From Chitinophagaceae bacterium (GTDB taxonomy: Bacteria; Bacteroidota; Bacteroidia; Chitinophagales; Chitinophagaceae): DNA of 64,000 nucleotides. Shown in pieces: positions 15,761-23,124 of this stretch. The notes beneath the pieces were generated by a model, which made no database searches, was not told the origin of the DNA, and saw only the letters and a program-made list of their open reading frames with translations. The translations under genes and the position numbers were made by a program. Position 1 is the first letter of the stretch; the number at the start of each line of letters is the position of its first letter. The stretch covers positions 1-64,000 of the forward strand of contig JAEUVO010000003.1 in assembly GCA_016786885.1 (NCBI GenBank), read 5' to 3'.

Positions 15761-16618
15761 ATGAAGCCATTTATTCTGTTCGGATCTTCAATATTGATAA
15801 TTGTTATTTTGATTTCTGCGGGTGCATTTATCAATAAAAATAATGAAATCCCCGAGAAGCATGTAGAGGTTGTATTACGGGATATAGGACATCAGTTTTT
15901 GCTTTCAGCTAAAGATTCTTCATCCCGGGTGCTGCCGGTTAAGAAATTAAATTCAACTACCTACCAGGTCTCCTTTCAAAATGACGTTGGTTTTATTTCC
16001 GATACACTCATAAATATAGTTCAACGAACATTTCAAAAAAATGAGCTGGCAAACGATTATATAGTGAATTTGAGAAATTGTGAACAAAAGGAAACGGTCC
16101 TGGCATTCGAAATAAATGGTAAGACAGGCGATTTAACACCCTGCAGGGGTCGTAAGCTGGAGGTTGGTTGTTATGTTATTGAAATTGATCTTTTGAAGGA
16201 AAACAAGTTTAATTTCCTTTGGTTGTTGCTGTTGATTATTCCTTTAAGTTTTGCTGGCTTTTATATGAAAGATAAGTTTCGGAAAAAGGAAACGAAAGAA
16301 TCAATCTTCGATAGTACTGATTATATACAATTAGGGAACTTTCAATTTTATACAAGTAATAATGTGCTTAAATGTGAGCATAAAACTATTATGCTTTCGG
16401 AAAAAGAAACAAAAGCCCTAAAAATATTTGCAGAAAATATAAATCAAATTGTAGAAAGGGAAAAACTGATGAAAGAGATTTGGGAAGATGAGGGTATCGT
16501 TGTGATCAGCAGAAATGTTGATGTACTGGTGTCTAAATTACGTAAGAAATTAAGCGATGATAACTCCTTTAAATTTATTAACGTACATGGCAGGGGTTAC
16601 AAATTTATTATTGAGTAG
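15761..16618 (+). CDS. Membrane-anchored OmpR/ToxR-type winged-helix regulator
   Basis: The 285-residue protein has an N-terminal transmembrane segment (MKPFILFGSSILIIVILISAG region), an extracytoplasmic domain of about 140 residues with two Cys (RNCEQ and TPCRG) near its end, and a second transmembrane segment (FNFLWLLLLIIPLSFAGFY). The cytosolic C-terminus is a winged helix of the response-regulator type (MLSEKETKALKIFAENINQIVEREKLMKEIW ... SRNVDVLVSKLRKKLSDD ... VHGRGYKFI). Transmembrane one-component regulators of the ToxR/CadC group have the winged helix at the N-terminus, so here the order is reversed. The start at 15761 is chosen from the transmembrane segment. The signal and targets are unknown. 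Confidence 0.82.
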   Translation: MKPFILFGSSILIIVILISAGAFINKNNEIPEKHVEVVLRDIGHQFLLSAKDSSSRVLPVKKLNSTTYQVSFQNDVGFISDTLINIVQRTFQKNELANDYIVNLRNCEQKETVLAFEINGKTGDLTPCRGRKLEVGCYVIEIDLLKENKFNFLWLLLLIIPLSFAGFYMKDKFRKKETKESIFDSTDYIQLGNFQFYTSNNVLKCEHKTIMLSEKETKALKIFAENINQIVEREKLMKEIWEDEGIVVISRNVDVLVSKLRKKLSDDNSFKFINVHGRGYKFIIE

Positions 16619-16756
16619 ATACCAATTAAAAATCAAGTAAAGTGTAAAACAAATTAGATTGTGTGATTAATACTTTGTCAATTGTGATGCGATGCCTGAT
16701 TTAGATTTATACGATTTCGTGTCAACCAATTTCAAAACGAGAGAGGCTCATAGCTT

Positions 16757-16888
16757 GCGGATAACGGGCAGGTATTGCCGAAGTGCGGGGAATAGAATTC
16801 CGTCGGCTGGGACTGCTGCTGATAGCGAACAAAAAGATGAGAATATATTCGTCTGCCGGCATAGCAGCAAACCCCATGTTGCAGGCAG
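16757..16888 (-). repeat. attC-like element, family B, copy 1 (end of array)
   Basis: On the minus strand it runs from TGCCTGCAAC (core ending at 16878) through GGGGTTTGCTGC to CCCGTTATCCGC (core 16765-16757). Its interior shares GAATATATTCTCATCTT, ATCAGC, CAGTCCC and GGAAT in the same order with the element at 17974-18173. The arms are less complementary than in that copy. It starts 5 bp after the stop codon of the OmpA-like gene, and no minus-strand gene follows it. Confidence 0.65.
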
Positions 16889-16893
16889 TGTAT

Positions 16894-17955
16894 CTAATGA
16901 TAAATATATATTTCAACCCTTCTGTTTTGTTGTGCCTCGGCATATTTAGTGGATATTCCTTTTCCCTCTACTTCAATGCCAGATTCTTTTAAACCAAATG
17001 CTTCCACCAGAAAATGGGCCACTGCTTTTGCCCTTTTCTCCGAAAGAGAGTTATTGTACTGCATGCTGCCAGTATTATCTGTGAATCCTGTTATTATTAT
17101 TTTTTTTATTGCTGTATCCAGTAAATAATTACGTAAATATTGAAGCATATTGGAGTTTCTTATTTGATAGCTGTCAAAATCAAACTCAATATTGTTTATC
17201 ATGATTGTATCAATCTTTTTCTGGGCTGGCATCTCAGGCTTAATAACAGGCGAATCATGGAATTGCGGCTTAGAATGTCTTTCTTTTATAGAATACAAAG
17301 AGTCTTTAATCTTTTGCATCTCCGGGCAGGAAACTCCTTTCGTTGAAATGATAGTAAGATCGTCAACTGACAAATAAAGCCGTTTAATGTTTATTTGCCT
17401 TTCTTTCGCAATTTGTTTATTCGTCTTATCCGAAAAATTTCCAATGATTAAGAATTGATTCGCGGAAGTTGCGGTAAACTCTTTCTGAATCTCAAACCAA
17501 CCATTTTTTAACTTTTTAATCCGGGCATCAAGAAAGTTCAAATAATACATAGGCTGAATTAATGAATCCTTTGAGAAAAAAAGAAAGCTGTCGGTAAAAT
17601 ACAACCCGATGTCGTGAAGATTGGGCCCTATGTAGTCGGTAGCCAGTTTTAAACTCACTTTATAGTTTTTGCCTACCTCTAAAGGGCATAAAAGCATTGT
17701 TTGCCAATAGTCCCGGTTGGAGCTTGCAGTATCAACAACTACCAGATTCAAATCTTTATCGCCACCGATTGGTTTAATACCCGATTTGAAATACCCTCTT
17801 ACTAAATGATTAATATAAAACCATCCGGAAGGGCTGCATGGCTGATGAAATTCAGGACAAATATTTACGTCTTCAAATGATCCGTTAGGAACGATATTTT
17901 GTCCATCAACATTCTTGAAAATAAGGAGAGTTAGAAATATCAGGGCTTGTTTCAC
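16894..17955 (-). CDS. OmpA-family protein with N-terminal jelly-roll-like domain
   Basis: The 353-residue product starts with GTG at 17955 and has a Sec signal peptide (KQALIFLTLLIFKNVDGQ). An N-terminal domain of about 190 residues begins NIVPNGSFEDVNICP, which is typical of carbohydrate-binding-like jelly rolls in Bacteroidota exoproteins. A linker follows, and then a C-terminal OmpA domain with FDFDSYQI, ITGFTDNTGS, NNSLSEKRAKAVAHFLV and the final QQNRRVEIYI. The OmpA part should bind peptidoglycan. The start codon is 26 bp from one attC-like boundary and the stop 5 bp from the next, so the gene fills a cassette-like unit. No promoter is visible in the short leader. Confidence 0.85.
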   Translation of the reverse strand: MKQALIFLTLLIFKNVDGQNIVPNGSFEDVNICPEFHQPCSPSGWFYINHLVRGYFKSGIKPIGGDKDLNLVVVDTASSNRDYWQTMLLCPLEVGKNYKVSLKLATDYIGPNLHDIGLYFTDSFLFFSKDSLIQPMYYLNFLDARIKKLKNGWFEIQKEFTATSANQFLIIGNFSDKTNKQIAKERQINIKRLYLSVDDLTIISTKGVSCPEMQKIKDSLYSIKERHSKPQFHDSPVIKPEMPAQKKIDTIMINNIEFDFDSYQIRNSNMLQYLRNYLLDTAIKKIIITGFTDNTGSMQYNNSLSEKRAKAVAHFLVEAFGLKESGIEVEGKGISTKYAEAQQNRRVEIYIYH

Positions 17956-17973
17956 GAAATAGGTTTAATCATT

Positions 17974-18173
17974 GCCTGCAACGTCCGGGCTTGGCGCCGT
18001 GGCGATATTCCGTGTTACGTAAGCCGGGACTGGCGCTGATCAAAGATATGAAGATGAAAATATATTCTAAAGCTGGGCTTTATTCGTCAGATTGATATAT
18101 CGCTAAGCAATGTTATATCGATGAGGACTTATTCGTAAAGCCGCCATGACGCCAAACCCCTTGTTAGCGGCAG
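17974..18173 (-). repeat. attC-like element, family B, copy 2
   Basis: This is the best-formed element. On the plus strand the arm 17987-18004 (GGGCTTGGCGCCGTGGCG) and the arm 18142-18159 (CGCCATGACGCCAAACCC) pair at 15 of 18 positions. Outside them lie the cores CTGCAAC (17976-17982) and GTTAGCG (18163-18169), separated from the arms by 4 and 3 bp. This R-spacer-L ... L-spacer-R plan is the layout of integron attC sites. The element begins 6 bp after the stop of the small exported protein gene and ends 26 bp before the OmpA-like start codon. Confidence 0.72.
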
Positions 18174-18179
18174 TTAAAA

Positions 18180-18593
18180 TCATTCATTAACCTTATATAT
18201 TAAAGAGGATATCCTATAACATTGAGACATTTTAGATATTACAACCGACTCGACAGTCAAAAGACTCGTAGGATTAATTTGGTTTAGATAAGTTCCATAT
18301 TTTTTATCAATGGGTGATATTTTATCGCCGTCTGAGACGATAGAAACCAAATCTTGGCCATGCTCAAAAACGATAAAAAATTTTTCTACTTTGTATGTCG
18401 TGTCATTTAACAGCAATTTAAACCCGTTTCGAACGTCTGACCTCTTAACTGTCGATTCAATGCTATTAGAAATATAAGCTTTGACATTTCCATTGAAGAG
18501 CTTACTACAGGGCTTTCCACGCAAAGAGTCCTGCGCAGATATGCCCAATGGAATCAGCAATAGCAGACTTAAATACAAATAAAGTCGTCTCAA
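18180..18593 (-). CDS. Small exported protein of unknown function
   Basis: The 137-residue product starts with TTG at 18593 and has a clear Sec signal (RRLYLYLSLLLLIPLGISAQ). The mature part has two conserved-looking Cys (KPCSKLF near the start, SQCYRIS near the end). A middle segment, FKLLLNDTTYKVEKFFIVFEHG, resembles the repeated beta domain found in the C-terminal half of GldM-like proteins. That resemblance is an impression only. It is flanked by a unit-specific inverted repeat (GTTAGCGGCAGTTAA on one side and the inverse of GTTAGCGGCAATTAA on the other), which defines it as a single-gene cassette-like unit. Confidence 0.65.
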   Translation of the reverse strand: MRRLYLYLSLLLLIPLGISAQDSLRGKPCSKLFNGNVKAYISNSIESTVKRSDVRNGFKLLLNDTTYKVEKFFIVFEHGQDLVSIVSDGDKISPIDKKYGTYLNQINPTSLLTVESVVISKMSQCYRISSLIYKVNE

Positions 18594-18607
18594 ATGGTTT
18601 AGTTTAG

Positions 18608-18754
18608 TTAATTGCCGCTAACACATAAATTTATGATATAAGGCGAAGCCTTCAAAAAAAATAGCCTTGTAAATCAACTGTTTGATATTATACATTTTGT
18701 ACCTGCCTGCTATGCCAACGGCAGGTAAACTGGCAGGCAAGTTGTTATTAGGGC
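18608..18754 (-). repeat. attC-like element at the outer edge of the array
   Basis: On the minus strand it runs from GCCCTAATAACAAC (ending at 18741) to TGTTAGCGGCAATTAA (18623-18608). A perfect 12-bp palindrome CATAAATTTATG lies just inside the GTTAGC core, and a small hairpin GGCTTCGCC lies further in. A CCTGCCTGC-type palindromic repeat at 18702-18738 interrupts the other half. The element differs in its body from families A and B but shares the boundary design. Confidence 0.55.
18702..18738. repeat. CCTGCCTG-type palindromic repeat (third copy)
   Basis: CCTGCCTGC at 18702-18710 and two GGCAGG blocks (18720-18725 and 18732-18737) can pair in alternative ways. It is the same kind of repeat as those inside the SRPBCC gene at 11247-11268 and 11392-11412, here inserted in intergenic DNA. 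Confidence 0.55.
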
Positions 18755-18768
18755 ATACAAATTTTCAA

Positions 18769-18808
18769 TATCCGTGTATAAACGTTTAGAAACGGTTGTA
18801 CACGGATA
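18769..18808. repeat. 40-bp near-perfect inverted repeat
   Basis: The arms 18769-18787 and 18790-18808 pair at 17 of 19 positions with a 2-base loop (AG). The outer 10 bp (TATCCGTGTA / TACACGGATA) are perfect. It lies 53 bp downstream of the DUF3857 gene on the minus strand. There is no T-run after it, so it may be an mRNA-protecting hairpin or a protein-binding palindrome at the edge of the accessory region. Confidence 0.7.
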
Positions 18809-18860
18809 ATCAATCCCGAACAGAGATAATGATTTTAATGTAAACAGGTGACGGCGGTTG

Positions 18861-21008
18861 TTACAGCTTCTTCAGCAATATCTTCTTCTGCGAGAAATTG
18901 AAAGCGGCATCAAGCATCTCCAGCAGCTTGCTCCAGTTTTCTTTTTTCACTGTCATTTGCTTGTAGTGCTTTTTTACCAGCAGGGTCAGTTTATCGCCTT
19001 CCACATTGGCCTGTACGGCAAAAGTGCCGGCTTCATTGTCAATGTTCATGTTCAGGTTTTGTATACCTACTACCTTATACCCGGCCGGTATGGTGAAACT
19101 GATAATATTTCTAAGGCTGCGGGGAAAACCCATATAGGCATCTACTTCTCTTTGCCTTTCATCCTGCGATACAAAGAGCTGATCGCCGATAAGACCGGGA
19201 ACAGATACCAGTAAATTATCACCGGCAATCTTTACCATATCACCCACCTGGAATTTATTGGTAAAATTCAGTTCCTGTTTGCGCCAGGTGCGGCCATCTG
19301 CATTCAGCGTAAACTCTGTGTAGGCCGTTATGCTTTCAAAATCATCTTCCATTTCTTTTTTCATGTATTCCAGCTTGCGGGTCTTGTCTTCTTTTTTCCG
19401 CTCTCTTAACTTTTCTTCATAACTATCCAGTACAGCTCCTTTCATACTGGCCCTTACATCATCTTCGCCGCCATAGCTGCGGTGGTCATCATCAAGGGCG
19501 GGAGTATATACCAGTGCCTGTATATTATAATACTGTTTGCTCAGCCCGGTGGAAGCTTTCTGCTGTACAATGATCATATGTCGGGTGGCGGTATCAATAG
19601 AAGCAGTAACGGTATTGGTGGTTACATTATCATCTGCTTTTGTGGCGGGTAAAGTAATGGGTGTGGCTGTTGGGTTTTTGCCCAATGAAACAATATAAGC
19701 CGGTGTATTCAGGAATTCTTCTTTGAAATCATACGGGTTGGAAAAGATAGTGGCATTAAAAATGAATTTATCTTTTATCCTTACCATCCATTCTGGTTCT
19801 GTGCGGAAGATAATATCCTCCGGTTTGGTAAGCGTAGCCGGGGCTGTCACTACAAGATCATAAGGAATTTTCCTCAGGTCAAGACATTGTGTAAGGCAAG
19901 AAGCGAATAACTCACTGGAAAAGCCATTGGCCCTGTAGTGAGACATGTGGCGGAGTATGTAATATGTTTTTTGAATGAAATCTTCTTCCCGCATATCGGC
20001 ATAACCAAGCTGTTTCAGGTAGGCTTTGGCCATGGAGTAATACATGGAGCCATCCAGCCGGTTATACAGATTGTTCATTTTTTTGGCCAGTTCTTCCGGG
20101 CTGATATTTTGTTTCAGTTCGCCCCTGTCGCCAATGAAGAGATCAGACCGGTTCTCACTTCTTGAAAAAACGATCTGGAACTTCAGCATCGGAAATTCGA
20201 TCAGCCGGTTGATCCAGCGGGTATCACTTATTTTCTCCCTGCTACGGTCTTCCCACACATACTCTGCATTGCTGTTGCCGGTCTCTTTAAATACCGGCGC
20301 CCCCATGGTTGATTTTGAATTGACGAATGAGTTGTTATCAGTGTCTATCTCAAACTTTTGGCTGATGACAGGATATTCTCTTGTGCATACAAAATAGATG
20401 GGGTCAAATTCTATATAGCTCATCTTCTTTACAGTGTTATCGTCATAGAAGATTGTGCCATAATCGATAATGTCACCGGGATCAAGATCCGGAACAGCTA
20501 CTTTATAAAATACAACACGGCTTTTACTTTTATCATAATAAGTGCTGGCTTTGCCTATATAGGGCTGAAAGGTGGAAGGCACATCATCATTGTCTTCCAC
20601 ATATACGGCATTGCGCAACGATACATCCTGTACGGTTCCGTTGGCTTTAATAACTTTTATGCCGGCTCCGTCATTAGATGACCCGATACGGAAATAAACG
20701 GAAGAGTAGGAATTCACTGCATCCCGGTCATTCAGTTTGATGCGTCTCCTTGTTATTTCATATACGGCGAGTTTATTGGCATCCTTATCAAAGGAGAATC
20801 TTGTTTTTTGTGCAATGATGACACCGCTTTCTTCTTTCCACTTTTCCGGTACGGCACTTATACCAAAATCGGCATCGCCATCATTCCATACTGTTTTCAT
20901 GTTATTGGCGATCGACTCTAACTTTGATGGACTGAATGTATCATCATCCTGTGCAGATAAGGTAGCCGAAAGGCCAGACAGCAGTACTATATATAAAAAC
21001 TTCTTCAT
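18861..21008 (-). CDS. DUF3857/transglutaminase-like exported protein, probably catalytically inactive
   Basis: The 715-residue product has a Sec signal (MKKFLYIVLLSGLSATLSAQ), a DUF3857 domain (about 65-250, with YSSVYFRIGS and VVFYKVAVPDLDPGDIIDYG), a transglutaminase-like core (about 330-430) and a DUF3858-type C-terminus. In the neighbour at 21053-22993 the catalytic Cys sits in YGDCKG. The equivalent place here reads GFSSEL (residues 362-367), so the nucleophile appears to be lost, and no clear His/Asp pair follows. It may have kept a binding role. A 7-bp triple repeat lies in its upstream region. Confidence 0.82.
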   Translation of the reverse strand: MKKFLYIVLLSGLSATLSAQDDDTFSPSKLESIANNMKTVWNDGDADFGISAVPEKWKEESGVIIAQKTRFSFDKDANKLAVYEITRRRIKLNDRDAVNSYSSVYFRIGSSNDGAGIKVIKANGTVQDVSLRNAVYVEDNDDVPSTFQPYIGKASTYYDKSKSRVVFYKVAVPDLDPGDIIDYGTIFYDDNTVKKMSYIEFDPIYFVCTREYPVISQKFEIDTDNNSFVNSKSTMGAPVFKETGNSNAEYVWEDRSREKISDTRWINRLIEFPMLKFQIVFSRSENRSDLFIGDRGELKQNISPEELAKKMNNLYNRLDGSMYYSMAKAYLKQLGYADMREEDFIQKTYYILRHMSHYRANGFSSELFASCLTQCLDLRKIPYDLVVTAPATLTKPEDIIFRTEPEWMVRIKDKFIFNATIFSNPYDFKEEFLNTPAYIVSLGKNPTATPITLPATKADDNVTTNTVTASIDTATRHMIIVQQKASTGLSKQYYNIQALVYTPALDDDHRSYGGEDDVRASMKGAVLDSYEEKLRERKKEDKTRKLEYMKKEMEDDFESITAYTEFTLNADGRTWRKQELNFTNKFQVGDMVKIAGDNLLVSVPGLIGDQLFVSQDERQREVDAYMGFPRSLRNIISFTIPAGYKVVGIQNLNMNIDNEAGTFAVQANVEGDKLTLLVKKHYKQMTVKKENWSKLLEMLDAAFNFSQKKILLKKL

Positions 21009-21020
21009 TGGAGTGTTAAA

Positions 21021-21041
21021 AGTTTAAAGTTTGAAGTTTAA
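21021..21041. repeat. Three tandem 7-bp repeats
   Basis: AGTTTAA, AGTTTGA and AGTTTAA follow each other without gaps, 12 bp upstream of the minus-strand DUF3857 start codon. This could be a slippage-prone tract or part of the promoter spacer. Its effect is unknown. Confidence 0.7.
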
Positions 21042-21052
21042 GGTTTTTCCGG

Positions 21053-22993
21053 TTACGGCTTTTTGATCAGAATAAGATTACTATTAAAATCTTTCAGCTT
21101 TTTGGTAAATGTTTTCCAGTTCTCAAAATCCGCTTTACGTATACGGCCGGTATTAAAAGCCAGTGTTTTCCTGAAGGTTACTTTATTGTCTTTAGCTGTG
21201 TATGATCCTGTCACTTCATAGTCTGTTGCTTTTTCATCGATGGCAGCAGGCAAAGAAGCAACTTTGTATCCGACAGGTAAGATCAGCTCCGTTTCATCTA
21301 CAGCTACATAGCTGGAAGGAAGGGCATAATCCTGTTGCCTGTCTTTATCCGGCTGAATGCCTCTTAAGTTTTCCGGGTAAAAATCAATGCCAAGATATAT
21401 TTCCTTGTCTTCGGTGATCACATAATTACTAAGGTCAATATCGCCTTCGATCACTACCGGTATCTCCCGGTTGTTCAGGTCTGATGTTTTTACATTTGAA
21501 ACAACCAGGTTGCGGTTGCCAAATTCAAGGAAGCGCTGGATCATTTTCTTTTTATCATCATTAGGCAGATCATGATAGTATTGGTGAAAGCCAGTTCGCT
21601 GTTCACCTGTCAGTGTAGCTTTTACATGCCCTTTCAGTACATTATCTTTTAACTGGAAACTGGTTTGCGTAAGTATCTTATTCTTTTCTTTATCCTGCAG
21701 CGGCACTTTCTTTACTTCATATTTATCTCCTTTACCTATCAGCACTTCTTTTCCCTGTATGCGCCATGCATATTCACCAAAGGGTATATATTTCTCAGTT
21801 CCATCAAGAAAATATTCTTTTCCTCCCAGCATTACTGTGCTGATACAATGATTATCCACGGCGAGTGAAGGCAGTGTATAATCATAAGGAATATGGCGGG
21901 TGCCTATCCATGTCATATAGGCTTCAAGCCCGGCCAGTTTCAGCATTTCGGTCATCAGGTTGGCCATGCCTTTGCAGTCGCCGTATTTTGATTTGAACAC
22001 ATCCTGTGCCGTGGCGGGTATAAAACCTGCCAGCCCATCTTCAAAGGCGATATACCTGATGTTATCCTGTACCCAATAAAAGATGGACTTTACTTTATCA
22101 ATGTCGGCTGCTTTTCCTTTTGTCAGTTCAGTAACCTTTGCTTTTAGTTCATCTGGTCTGTTCACACATTTTTTGTACAGGTAGTTGTACCAGCTGTACA
22201 GGTCACCCACATCACCAAAGCCTTTTTCTTTCTTGCCATCATAGTTAAATGATTTTACTACAAATACCAGGTGTGGATATTGATAGGCAGCACCGATGGC
22301 TCTTGATTCATTTTTCATAGCTATCACATTCTGGAGTTTGAATGTGATGATGGTTTCTCCCTTTTCCTGTGTTTTTTGCTTTGTTACTTTATACCCGTCA
22401 AAATTGAATTCACGGATATCCATATCCAGCCAATCTGGTATTCTTACCCGTATGATCTTTTCTTTTGCCGGGAACCAGCTATGAAAATAGGCGGAGGTAA
22501 GATACTTGCTGTCGAAATATTTTTTTTCTGTTTCCACCCTGGCAATATCTCCATAACCGGCAAAGCCGATGTTGAAATATTTTACCCGGCTGTCATCGGA
22601 AAATATTTCACTGGAGCTGGCAGAGCGGTCAATGGCAAAACCAACATTGTAGTTCTTTTTTATCCCGAACATTCCTTTTCTTTTTTCCAGTTGTTTGAAA
22701 GAAGTGATACTGGAAAAAGAATTGTAAAAATCAAAATACTGGATACCGGCTCTTTCCCGAAGGGCCAGAAAATTGATACCCATATTGCGGGTAGCGGTCA
22801 CCACCGGTAATTTATCACCGCTTTTACCACGGTCGAAGGTAAATTCCTCTTCTACCAGCGAAGCAGCCACCCGGTCATCAGGGAATACTTTTTTCATACG
22901 GTTGGCTTCAAAAATATCATCTTCATTCTGAGCCAGCAGGAAGCCCGGCGCCAGCAACAAAACAGCCAGGAGGAGTGTAGGGGTTTTACGCAT
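21053..22993 (-). CDS. DUF3857 and transglutaminase domain exported protein
   Basis: From the ATG at 22993 the 646-residue product has a Sec signal (MRKTPTLLLAVLLLAPGFLLAQ), a DUF3857 domain, and a transglutaminase-like core with the full triad: Cys in SKYGDCKGMANL, His in VDNHCISTV, and Asp in FLDGTEKY. A DUF3858-type C-terminal domain ends LAFNTGRIRKADFENWKTF. It would be a periplasmic or surface cysteine protease/transglutaminase-like enzyme, but the substrate is unknown. It is tandem with a paralogue that lacks the Cys, 44 bp downstream. The longer frame starting at 23065 adds 24 residues ahead of the signal and is rejected. Confidence 0.86.
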   Translation of the reverse strand: MRKTPTLLLAVLLLAPGFLLAQNEDDIFEANRMKKVFPDDRVAASLVEEEFTFDRGKSGDKLPVVTATRNMGINFLALRERAGIQYFDFYNSFSSITSFKQLEKRKGMFGIKKNYNVGFAIDRSASSSEIFSDDSRVKYFNIGFAGYGDIARVETEKKYFDSKYLTSAYFHSWFPAKEKIIRVRIPDWLDMDIREFNFDGYKVTKQKTQEKGETIITFKLQNVIAMKNESRAIGAAYQYPHLVFVVKSFNYDGKKEKGFGDVGDLYSWYNYLYKKCVNRPDELKAKVTELTKGKAADIDKVKSIFYWVQDNIRYIAFEDGLAGFIPATAQDVFKSKYGDCKGMANLMTEMLKLAGLEAYMTWIGTRHIPYDYTLPSLAVDNHCISTVMLGGKEYFLDGTEKYIPFGEYAWRIQGKEVLIGKGDKYEVKKVPLQDKEKNKILTQTSFQLKDNVLKGHVKATLTGEQRTGFHQYYHDLPNDDKKKMIQRFLEFGNRNLVVSNVKTSDLNNREIPVVIEGDIDLSNYVITEDKEIYLGIDFYPENLRGIQPDKDRQQDYALPSSYVAVDETELILPVGYKVASLPAAIDEKATDYEVTGSYTAKDNKVTFRKTLAFNTGRIRKADFENWKTFTKKLKDFNSNLILIKKP

Positions 22994-23124
22994 ACAAATA
23001 ATTGTGCTGACAATATAAAAATTGTAGCTGATATTTCTCATATCCCGGGTATTTTTAACTGACAAAAATCAATGCACCAACCAAGCCTAACTTGTTTTAA
23101 ATTCGCAGCATAACTTATCTAATA

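Noticed and set aside
15616..15834. N-terminal extension of the Asp-box lipoprotein
   Set aside because: The extension precedes a complete lipoprotein signal and overlaps the divergent regulator's start region.
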